Shown here one piece after another: positions 1 through 5,020 of a DNA stretch of 5,020 nt. The first letter of the stretch is position 1, and each line of letters begins with the position of its first letter. The position numbers and the translations under genes were made by a program. This DNA is from Erysipelothrix sp. GTDB lineage: Bacteria > Bacillota_I > Bacilli_A > Erysipelotrichales > Erysipelotrichaceae. Under the pieces are notes generated by a model. The model was not told where the DNA came from. It did not search any database and was given only the letters and a program-made list of their open reading frames with translations. The stretch is from NCBI GenBank assembly GCA_030152625.1, contig JASLJD010000080.1, positions 1-5,020 of the forward strand, in the 5' to 3' direction.

Positions 1-142
1 CATAATAAGGCTCAAATTCAAGCATGTCTTTTCGATAAGTTTGTAATTTACTTAAAGACACAAGCTTCATTGCCTGAGTTATTTTTTGTGTCGACTGAAT
101 TGAGCGGATTCGTTGTTTAATTGCCGAAACATTAGATGCCAT
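1..142 (-). CDS. atpG: F1Fo-ATP synthase gamma subunit, N-terminal fragment (runs off left edge)
   Basis: Gamma is the central rotor shaft of F1, linking the c-ring to the catalytic alpha3beta3 head on the cytoplasmic side of the membrane. Only the first 47 codons are present, reading MASNVSAIKQRIRSIQSTQK and then ITQAMKLVSLSKLQ. This matches the family N-terminus, an I-K-x-R-I-x-S-[IV]-x-x-T-x-[KQ]-I-T-x-A-M-[KM]-x-V-[SA] helix that enters the alpha/beta cavity. The start ATG is at 142-140, five bases after an AAGGCGGG ribosome binding site at 148-155. It lies inside the end of atpA, giving an 11-base overlap in a different frame, so its translation is probably coupled to that of atpA. The fragment is open to the window edge with no stop. 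Its place directly after atpA is the canonical bacterial order. The gene is short in view, but the identification is firm. Confidence 0.95.
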   Translation of the reverse strand, partial: MASNVSAIKQRIRSIQSTQKITQAMKLVSLSKLQTYRKDMLEFEPYY

Positions 143-1655
143 GATAACCCGCCTTAAACTCTTCCATTAATTGGTCCATCACTTGCTTAATATCATCAAT
201 GAGTTCATCATCAAGACGATACTCCGCTGAGATACGGTCCAAGATATCTTTTTCATTGCTTGTAAAATGGCGGTGCATAAAACGTTCAAATGGTAAAACA
301 TCTTTTACTTCTAAAAGATCAAGATAACCATAACGGTTTAAAAAGAGACTTAAAATCATGAGCTCATGCGGTGTGTTGGTCAAAGCTCCTTGCTTCAACA
401 ACTCCATGAGACGTTCACCATGATCGATGGTCCTTTGTGTATCTTCATCGATATCTGAACTGAACTGTGCAAAAGATTGTAGTTCATGATAGGTTGCCAG
501 TTCGAGTTTAAGTGATGAGGCCACATGCTTCATCGCTGGTGTTTGTGCTGCCGAACCCACTCGTGATACAGACATACCGCTGTCAACAGCTGGTCGATTA
601 CCGCTGTTAAAGGCATCTAAGTCCAAGAACAACTGACCATCTGTAATCGAAATAACGTTTGTTGGAATATAGGCACTGATATCGCCTTCTTGTGTCTCAA
701 TAATTGGCAATGCTGTCATTGAGCCGCCACCGTAGCGATCGTTTAACTTCGCTGCACGCTCAAGTAAACGTGAGTGAAGATAGAAAACATCTCCTGGGAA
801 TGCTTCACGACCAGCTGGACGACGTAAGAGAAGCGAAATTGTTCGATAGGCAACTGCATGTTTTGATAAGTCATCAAAAACAATCAGCACATCCTCCCCA
901 TTATCCATCCAATGCTCTCCCATCGCAGCACCTGTATACGGTGCAAGATATTGAAGCGGAGCCAGTTCACTGGCTGTACTGGATACAACGACTGTATAAT
1001 CTAAAGCATCGTGTTCCTTTAGTTTTTCAACGACCATTGCTACTGAGGATGCTTTCTGCCCAACAGCCACATAAATACATTTAACATTTTGTCCTTTTTG
1101 GTTAATAATTGCGTTCAAAGCAATGCTTGTTTTACCAGTTTGACGGTCCCCAATAATCAGTTCACGTTGTCCCTTTCCAATCGGGATCATCGAGTCCACA
1201 ACTTTAAGTCCTGTATGGAGTGGCTCGTGAACACTTTCACGCGTCATAACACCTGGCGCAACACGCTCAACAGGACGTGTGTCTTCATATTCGATCTCAC
1301 CATAACCATCAATCGGCTGTCCTAAAGCATCCACAACACGACCTAGCAGTCCATCCCCAACACCGACTTCGATAATTCGCTCGGTTCGATAGACTGGGTC
1401 ACCTTCTTTAATCAATTTATCACTACCTAAAAGAACAACCCCTACTTGGTTTTCTTCTAAGTTTAAGGCGAGTCCATAAACTTCATCGGTAAAACGCAAC
1501 ATCTCACCAGCAAGGACATTTTCGAGACCACGAACAAATGCAATCCCATCACCGACTTTGAAAACAGTTCCTACATCCATATTACTGCTTTCAAAATCAA
1601 TGGAACGGATTTGTTCTTTGATCATTTGCAACATATTTTCTGATTGCTTACTCAT
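132..1655 (-). CDS. atpA: F1Fo-ATP synthase alpha subunit
   Basis: Alpha is the non-catalytic nucleotide-binding subunit of the F1 head; three copies alternate with three beta subunits on the cytoplasmic face of the membrane. The 507-residue product is normal length (about 500-515). The N-terminal beta-barrel domain spans roughly residues 25-95. The Walker A motif GDRQTGKT is at 169-176, preceded by the family stretch PIGKGQRELII. The Walker B segment VLIVFDD is at 256-262. The conserved catalytic-interface arginine lies in SVSRVGSAAQ at about residue 365. The C-terminal helical domain runs from about 380 to the end and looks less conserved than the rest. The ATG at 1655-1653 follows a strong AAGGAGG at 1665-1671 with 9-base spacing. 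It overlaps the atpH stop as ATGA. The TAA stop is at 134-132. All key residues seem intact. Confidence 0.98.
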   Translation of the reverse strand: MSKQSENMLQMIKEQIRSIDFESSNMDVGTVFKVGDGIAFVRGLENVLAGEMLRFTDEVYGLALNLEENQVGVVLLGSDKLIKEGDPVYRTERIIEVGVGDGLLGRVVDALGQPIDGYGEIEYEDTRPVERVAPGVMTRESVHEPLHTGLKVVDSMIPIGKGQRELIIGDRQTGKTSIALNAIINQKGQNVKCIYVAVGQKASSVAMVVEKLKEHDALDYTVVVSSTASELAPLQYLAPYTGAAMGEHWMDNGEDVLIVFDDLSKHAVAYRTISLLLRRPAGREAFPGDVFYLHSRLLERAAKLNDRYGGGSMTALPIIETQEGDISAYIPTNVISITDGQLFLDLDAFNSGNRPAVDSGMSVSRVGSAAQTPAMKHVASSLKLELATYHELQSFAQFSSDIDEDTQRTIDHGERLMELLKQGALTNTPHELMILSLFLNRYGYLDLLEVKDVLPFERFMHRHFTSNEKDILDRISAEYRLDDELIDDIKQVMDQLMEEFKAGYHGI

Positions 1656-2191
1656 CTACCGTGTCCTCCTTGAGATAATATTTGATCCAACTTGTGTTGA
1701 ATCGATAAATCATAAACATCACTATCAACAATCACTTGAATCCCTGAGATGAGTTTTTCATCGACCTCATAACGAACATCCAATTCTTGCTTATAACGAC
1801 GTTTAATTTGTTTGAGAATTTCATTTTTTTCATCTTGATTTAAAGCCTGGGCGCTACGAATATCGACCTTGTGAATCAGGCCATGCTTTTGCATTAAATC
1901 ACGATAATCATCGACGACACGCTCAAGTTCATCCAGAAGACTGGCTTCTTGAAGGATTTTCAGAAAATTAATCACTTCTTTGGACAAGAAAGCCTCTAAG
2001 CTTTCCCATAAACCTTCATAGATCCGATAATCTCCCACTGAGAGATTCAAAGATTGAAGAAGCTCTTCTTCTTGGCTTAAGATGTCTTCAAATGCCTTCA
2101 GCTCCTCATAAAAAGACTTAGCCTTTTCTTGTTCGCATGCGACTTCAAAAAGAGCTAAGGTATAGGTGTTAATGCTTATAATCATGGGCAT
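1652..2191 (-). CDS. atpH: F1Fo-ATP synthase delta subunit (OSCP homologue)
   Basis: Delta sits on top of F1 and joins it to the subunit b peripheral stalk. With the start chosen here the protein is 179 residues, the usual length. The N-terminal helical domain opens with INTYTLALFEVA, corresponding to the family Y-A-x-A-L-[FL]-x-[VLI]-A. A mid-region resembles the family F-L-x-x-L-x-x-x-x-x-x-L pattern at residues 75-98. The C-terminal part contains VDEKLISGIQVIVDSDVYD at 143-161, matching the conserved V-D-x-x-L-I-G-G-x-x-[IV]-x-x-x-[DN]-x-x-x-D region, with Ser for the first Gly. The longest open frame begins at 2215, but its first eight residues (MRRWKRKW) lie wholly inside atpF and are unlike delta proteins. 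AAAAGGA at 2197-2203 sits 5 bases before the ATG at 2191. A second ATG at 2185 is also possible, 11 bases away. The stop TGA overlaps the atpA start by 4 bases. Confidence 0.93.
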   Translation of the reverse strand: MPMIISINTYTLALFEVACEQEKAKSFYEELKAFEDILSQEEELLQSLNLSVGDYRIYEGLWESLEAFLSKEVINFLKILQEASLLDELERVVDDYRDLMQKHGLIHKVDIRSAQALNQDEKNEILKQIKRRYKQELDVRYEVDEKLISGIQVIVDSDVYDLSIQHKLDQILSQGGHGR

Positions 2192-2684
2192 CCATTTCCT
2201 TTTCCAGCGCCTCAATCATGTAAGCATTGTCAATATCAACATCCTCAAGAACCTTGCGGTTGACATCCACAGCAACTTCAAGAAGGTATGTTTGTACCTC
2301 TTCGTAAAGACGCTCACGTTCACTCGCTAAGTCTTGTTCTAATTGCAATTGACGACGATCAATTTCATCTTGAGCTGAATCAATAATCGCTTTGCGGCGT
2401 TTCTCCGCTTGTCGAAGCATTTCCTCTTCCACATTTTTAATGCGATGCATTGCCTCATCGTACTCTTCTTTTGTCGTAACCTTCATTGCTTCAGAAGACT
2501 TTCTTAAAGCTTCTGCTTCCGATAACTCGGCATGAATGTGCTCTTTGCGTGCTGTTAAATAACGATGAACCGGTTCATGAAGATATTTTTTATACATCAA
2601 ATAGATAACACCGGTCGCTAGGAGCTGGACAACAATCGTAGCGATATTGGGCATTAATTTAGCTGCAATATCTAAGTCCAACAT
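2169..2684 (-). CDS. atpF: F1Fo-ATP synthase subunit b (peripheral stalk)
   Basis: Subunit b anchors the peripheral stalk in the membrane and, as a dimer, holds delta and alpha3beta3 still against rotation. The product is 171 residues, within the usual 155-175. A single N-terminal membrane helix covers about residues 13-31 (IATIVVQLLATGVIYLMYKK region). It is followed by the typical short hinge with Pro38 and then a long, highly charged helix without prolines from about 45 to 145. That helix is rich in Glu, Lys, Arg and Ala, as expected for the right-handed coiled coil. The C-terminal part (EVAVDVNRKVLEDVD) is where delta binds in this family. The ATG at 2684-2682 has an excellent AGGAGGT at 2692-2698 with 7-base spacing. 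The gap to atpE is 16 bases. The 3' end contains the atpH ribosome binding site and start. Confidence 0.95.
   Translation of the reverse strand: MLDLDIAAKLMPNIATIVVQLLATGVIYLMYKKYLHEPVHRYLTARKEHIHAELSEAEALRKSSEAMKVTTKEEYDEAMHRIKNVEEEMLRQAEKRRKAIIDSAQDEIDRRQLQLEQDLASERERLYEEVQTYLLEVAVDVNRKVLEDVDIDNAYMIEALEKEMDAHDYKH
2197..2203 (-). promoter_or_regulatory. atpH ribosome binding site (start-deciding)
   Basis: AAAAGGA on the minus strand, inside the last codons of atpF, lies 5 bases upstream of the ATG at 2191-2189 and 11 bases upstream of the ATG at 2185-2183. No comparable site precedes the upstream ATG at 2215. This favours a start at 2191, or less likely 2185, and a 23-base (or 17-base) overlap with atpF. 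This is a sequence-based inference. Confidence 0.6.
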
Positions 2685-2700
2685 AAATTTTACCTCCTAT

Positions 2701-2937
2701 TTAAAACGCAAAGATTAATAAGAATGCAATGAGCATACCGTAAATAGCTGCCGTCTCTGCGATACCAGCACCAAGCATGAGCATGCTTCGAATTTCTGTT
2801 TCTGCTTCTGGGTTTTTTCCAACTGCCTCAACCGCTTTGGCTGCTGCATAAGCTTGTCCAATTGTTGAGAAGATACCTGTCATAACTGCTAATGCTGCCG
2901 CGATGGCAACCATTCCTTTTCCTACACTAACATCCAT
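2701..2937 (-). CDS. atpE: F1Fo-ATP synthase subunit c (rotor ring), Na+-type residue signature
   Basis: Subunit c is a two-helix hairpin that assembles into the membrane rotor ring and carries the transported ion. The 78 residues form helix 1 (about 9-39), a polar loop KNPEAETE (41-48) and helix 2 (about 52-76). The ion-binding carboxylate is Glu61 in GAGIAETAAIYG. Aligned by eye to Ilyobacter tartaricus subunit c, Gln28, Glu61, Thr62 and Tyr66 fall on the Na+ ligand-network positions Gln32, Glu65, Ser66 and Tyr70. Ala63 falls on the water-coordinating Thr67, so the signature is not complete. The helix-1 G-x-G-x-G-x-G motif reads G21-I-F23-S-T25-I-G27. The start ATG at 2937-2935 follows AGGAGGA at 2947-2953 with 9-base spacing. 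The gene is preceded by the longest spacer within the atp operon. The identification is certain; the ion specificity is inference. Confidence 0.97.
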   Translation of the reverse strand: MDVSVGKGMVAIAAALAVMTGIFSTIGQAYAAAKAVEAVGKNPEAETEIRSMLMLGAGIAETAAIYGMLIAFLLIFAF

Positions 2938-3006
2938 TGTAAATATTCCTCCTAATAACTTTTATTTTCTTCATTTATTCAACGCATGTGCAAACAAACA
3001 ATTCAC
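2938..3006 (-). promoter_or_regulatory. AT-rich atpE leader with strong ribosome binding site
   Basis: This 69-base gap between atpB and atpE is the only sizeable spacer within the atp cluster; the other junctions are 16 bases or less, or overlap. Read on the minus strand, it is AT-rich, lacks strong pairing, and ends with AGGAGGA at 2947-2953, 9 bases from the ATG. In E. coli the atpE leader is known to enhance translation, so that subunit c is made in the excess the ring needs. A similar role here is an inference from position and composition. I found no convincing -35/-10 pair or terminator within it. Confidence 0.45.
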
Positions 3007-3681
3007 CTAGTCTTGATATTCTACCGCAATCATAATCGACGTTAATGAAATAAATAAAAACGCCTGAAGAAAGCCAGAGAATAAATCAAAGTAAAGGTGA
3101 AGCAAGGGCGCTAAAACAACACCCATAAAGTTAAACTTCCCAATCACTGGCACAAAACTACTGAGCCATGCCCCAAAGGCATAAACCAAACTCATGATAA
3201 CCGATCCAGAAAGGATGTTACCAAAAAGTCGGAGCGATAAACTGATAAGAGGTGAAACCGCCCCAAAAAGGTTTGGAATCACAAATGGGAAGAAAGGTTC
3301 AAAGAAATCTTGAATATATCCTTTGATACCATTTGTATCAATTTTCGCGATTTGAATCAAAAGAAAGGTGATAAATGCCAACATAAAGGTAACACTGAAG
3401 TTACTCGTTGGGGCTGAGAGTCCAAAAAGGCCTGAAATATTGGAAATAAAAATATACATAAAAGTACTTCCAATATAAGCGGCCATTCGCTTCCCGTGTT
3501 TTTCACCCATGTTTTGAATCGTTAGCTCGCTTAACTTATCGACATACATAACCGCCAGAAAGCTGATGCCCTCAGGCGTTTCGCGATAGTCAAGTTGATT
3601 GAGCTTTGTACCAACAATATAAAACGTAAGGCTTAGAAATATTGTAATGATTAGGATAGATACTTGTTCTATTTGAAACAT
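3007..3681 (-). CDS. atpB: F1Fo-ATP synthase subunit a (stator ion channel)
   Basis: Subunit a provides the two aqueous half-channels through which ions reach and leave the c-ring. The product has 224 residues, at the short end of the family and common in Bacillota. Hydrophobic segments lie at about 7-24, 68-88, 95-112, 130-150, 153-177 and 186-220. The essential arginine is Arg151 in SLSLRLFGN, and Asn155 follows as usual. The last helix contains the family FSGFLQAFLF with Gln206, equivalent to E. coli Gln252. Where E. coli has Glu219 and His245, eye alignment puts Ser160 and Asp199. The ATG at 3681-3679 follows AAGGAG at 3688-3693, which is formed by the last codons of the upstream gene only three bases away. 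This implies coupled translation with the AtpI-like protein. Confidence 0.96.
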   Translation of the reverse strand: MFQIEQVSILIITIFLSLTFYIVGTKLNQLDYRETPEGISFLAVMYVDKLSELTIQNMGEKHGKRMAAYIGSTFMYIFISNISGLFGLSAPTSNFSVTFMLAFITFLLIQIAKIDTNGIKGYIQDFFEPFFPFVIPNLFGAVSPLISLSLRLFGNILSGSVIMSLVYAFGAWLSSFVPVIGKFNFMGVVLAPLLHLYFDLFSGFLQAFLFISLTSIMIAVEYQD

Positions 3682-3684
3682 AAC

Positions 3685-4020
3685 CTACTCCTTTTTGAAA
3701 ATATTTCCCGCAAACAAAAGAAATCGATCAATAAAGTATGTGGCTATCAAGGTATACGGATTAATCTTATCCGGGAAAATAAACGCTAGTATCGGTGCGG
3801 TCCATAAAACAACAAAGATAAAAATTACATACTGAGCATAAAGCCCTTTACTGTATGTCTTCTCTTTGCTTAAGACCAAAGCATAAAAGCGTTCTCTTGC
3901 CTTGCTTAAAACAAACAAAGCAAGACTACCTAGAAACCAACCTAAGCTATAGGAAAAACCCAAGGATAAAAAACCAACTGTTCCCATGACGGCAAGCGCC
4001 ACTTTCAGCTTTCTCAACAT
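3685..4020 (-). CDS. atpI: AtpI-like small membrane protein (ATP synthase subunit I family)
   Basis: This 111-residue protein has four predicted membrane segments in two hairpins: about 7-22, 24-39, 62-82 and 86-106. Between the hairpins lies a basic cytoplasmic stretch (KARERFYALVLSKEKTYSK). Length, topology and position directly before atpB match the AtpI/UncI family. AtpI is reported to help c-ring assembly or Fo stability, and Mg2+ transport has also been suggested for it. AtpI proteins diverge quickly, and I see no diagnostic residue, so the call rests mainly on context. The start ATG at 4020-4018 has AAGGAG at 4029-4034 with 8-base spacing. It is the first gene after the candidate operon promoter. 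Its TAG stop lies 3 bases before atpB, and its terminal K-K-E codons form the atpB ribosome binding site. Confidence 0.7.
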   Translation of the reverse strand: MLRKLKVALAVMGTVGFLSLGFSYSLGWFLGSLALFVLSKARERFYALVLSKEKTYSKGLYAQYVIFIFVVLWTAPILAFIFPDKINPYTLIATYFIDRFLLFAGNIFKKE

Positions 4021-4120
4021 GGTGTCATCTCCTTGCTCTCTTTATCAATCGATGATTCATTTCATATTGTGAATACCTTAAAATCGTACCATAAGCCCAT
4101 TTTCTTTACAACTTTTAAAG
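4021..4120 (-). other. Intergenic region between tex and the atp operon
   Basis: This 100-base AT-rich gap contains the candidate promoter and the atpI ribosome binding site (4029-4034). An A+T-rich 13-base palindrome, AACTTTTAAAGTT at 4110-4122, overlaps the tex stop codon and touches the -35 box. It is too weak, and lacks a following T-run, to be a convincing terminator for tex, so read-through from tex into atp is possible. No small gene or RNA is evident. Confidence 0.6.
4083..4111 (-). promoter_or_regulatory. Candidate sigma-A promoter of the atp operon
   Basis: On the minus strand, TTGTAA (4106-4111) and TACGAT (4083-4088) are separated by exactly 17 bases. Each hexamer matches its consensus at 4 of 6 positions, and the -10 is extended by TGG just upstream (TGn). 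Initiation would fall near 4075, giving a leader of about 55 bases before atpI. It lies in the only intergenic gap upstream of the operon. This is an inference from sequence alone. Confidence 0.55.
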
Positions 4121-5020
4121 TTATTTTTCACTTTGTTTTCTCATAGTCAAACCGATTCGCTTTCGAGCCAAATCAAGTTCAAGCACACGCACTGTCACTA
4201 AATCCCCTACGGCTAAGAAATCCGAAGGATGTTTGACATATTGATCGCTGATTTGTGATATGTGAATCAGACCATCTTCGCCAACCCCCAAATCAACAAA
4301 AGCACCAAAGTCAACGACATTACGAACCGTTCCTTCAAGGACCATGCCTTCCTTTAAATCTTCAATATCCAAGACATCACTTCGTAACTGAGGCCCTTTT
4401 TGTTCAGAACGAATATCATGACCATACTTTCTTAAAGCATCAAGAAGATCTTTCAAATACGAGACACTTCGCTCTTCATAAAGATCCAAGACATCGTGTG
4501 GCGTTATTTTTTCAAGCTTTTTTAAATCTTCAATTGCAATGATTTCGTAATGATCTAAAATCTTCTGAGCATCTGCATAGGACTCAGGATGAACCGCCGT
4601 CCCATCTAAAAGATTCTCACTTTCATAAACACGAATAAAGCCCGCAGACTGCTCAAATGTTTTCGGGCCAAAACGTTTCACCTTTTTAAGCTCTGAGCGA
4701 GAATGAATCAAACCATGCTCTTCACGATAAGCAATCAGATTACGAGCCGTGCTTTGATTAAGTCCCGAAACATAAGTTAAAAGGGAGACACTGGCTGTAT
4801 TGGCATCGACACCAACTTGATTTACGACCATTTCCACAATAAAACGAAGTTTTTCATCCAGTTTATTCTGCGGTAGATCGTGTTGATACTGGCCGACACC
4901 CACCGATTTCGGATCAATTTTCACCAACTCTGCAAGTGGATCTTGAATACGACGCGCTATGCTAATCGCACTGCGCATTTCCACAGGAAGTTCTGGAAAT
5001 TCTTCACGAGCAACTTTGCT
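4121..5020 (-). CDS. tex: Tex family S1 RNA-binding protein, C-terminal part (5' end outside window)
   Basis: Tex is a conserved cytoplasmic nucleic-acid-binding protein, related to eukaryotic Spt6 and linked to transcription and stress tolerance. The last 299 residues are present, and the frame is open to the right edge. The visible start reads SKVAREEFPELPVEMRSAIS, the end of the YqgF-like core. Next comes the family hallmark DPLAELVKIDPKSVGVGQYQ at about visible residues 27-46. A helix-hairpin-helix region covers about 69-132 (NTASVSLLTYVSGL, then RFGPKTFEQSAGF and TAVHPESY). A C-terminal S1 domain covers about 221-295 (GMVLEGTVRNVVDFGAFVDL, GLIHIS and RIGLTMRK). The internal GTG at 4984 is not the true start, because family homology continues upstream of it. 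The protein ends soon after S1, without the long tail seen in some Tex proteins. The TAA stop is at 4123-4121. Tex has no known functional link to ATP synthase. Confidence 0.96.
   Translation of the reverse strand, partial: SKVAREEFPELPVEMRSAISIARRIQDPLAELVKIDPKSVGVGQYQHDLPQNKLDEKLRFIVEMVVNQVGVDANTASVSLLTYVSGLNQSTARNLIAYREEHGLIHSRSELKKVKRFGPKTFEQSAGFIRVYESENLLDGTAVHPESYADAQKILDHYEIIAIEDLKKLEKITPHDVLDLYEERSVSYLKDLLDALRKYGHDIRSEQKGPQLRSDVLDIEDLKEGMVLEGTVRNVVDFGAFVDLGVGEDGLIHISQISDQYVKHPSDFLAVGDLVTVRVLELDLARKRIGLTMRKQSEK

Noticed and set aside
704..1325. Plus-strand open frames at 704-1084 and 1089-1325
   Set aside because: Both lie wholly opposite the well-conserved atpA core, have no ribosome binding site I can see, and give low-complexity, unrecognisable proteins. 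They are antisense shadows.
1558..1752. Plus-strand open frame of 64 codons across the atpH/atpA junction
   Set aside because: It is antisense to two confident genes, and its composition reflects their codons in reverse. No independent support.
4110..4122. AACTTTTAAAGTT as a rho-independent terminator for tex
   Set aside because: The stem has only six pairs, mostly A-T, it overlaps the stop codon, and no T-run follows in the minus-strand direction.
4255..4542. Plus-strand open frame of 95 codons inside tex
   Set aside because: It is antisense to the conserved S1 and preceding region of Tex, and its Gln/His-rich composition is typical of a shadow frame.
4982..4984. GTG at 4984 as the start of the Tex-like gene
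   Set aside because: The frame stays open to the window edge, and the residues before the GTG (SKVAREEFPELP) continue Tex homology. The gene begins outside the window.
1..5020. A previously undescribed system, mobile element, CRISPR array or RNA gene
   Set aside because: Nearly every base is accounted for by tex and the canonical atp gene order. I saw no repeats, tRNA-like structure, transposase or unexplained coding stretch.

Overview
This window carries most of an F1Fo-ATP synthase (atp) operon, all on the minus strand, from a low- to moderate-GC bacterium. Strong AGGAGG-type ribosome binding sites, the gene order and the protein style (short 224-residue subunit a, 78-residue subunit c, AT-biased third codon positions) point to Bacillota. 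An Erysipelotrichia- or Clostridia-like lineage is my guess, not something the sequence proves.

In the direction of transcription (high to low coordinates) the window holds the 3' part of tex (4121-5020, start outside the window) and then a 100-base intergenic region with a good candidate sigma-A promoter. The operon follows: atpI-like (3685-4020), atpB/subunit a (3007-3681), a 69-base leader, atpE/subunit c (2701-2937), atpF/subunit b (2169-2684), atpH/delta (1652-2191), atpA/alpha (132-1655) and the first 47 codons of atpG/gamma (1-142). atpD and atpC would be expected beyond the left edge. Almost every base is coding. Four junctions are very tight: a 3-base gap for atpI-atpB, and overlaps of about 23 bases for atpF-atpH, 4 for atpH-atpA and 11 for atpA-atpG. 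This suggests translational coupling.

The genes encode one rotary machine. Subunits a and c form the membrane ion path and rotor ring. Subunits b and delta form the peripheral stalk. Alpha, with beta encoded outside the window, forms the catalytic head, and gamma is the central shaft. The small AtpI-like membrane protein probably helps c-ring or Fo assembly. Tex is an unrelated nucleic-acid-binding protein that is simply the upstream neighbour.

No mobile element, CRISPR array, RNA gene or obviously new system is visible. The points worth a second look are inside the Fo sector. Subunit c has most of the Na+-binding residue signature (Gln28, Glu61, Thr62, Tyr66), and its helix-1 glycine motif is altered to G-x-F-x-T-x-G. 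Subunit a has Ser and Asp where E. coli has Glu219 and His245.
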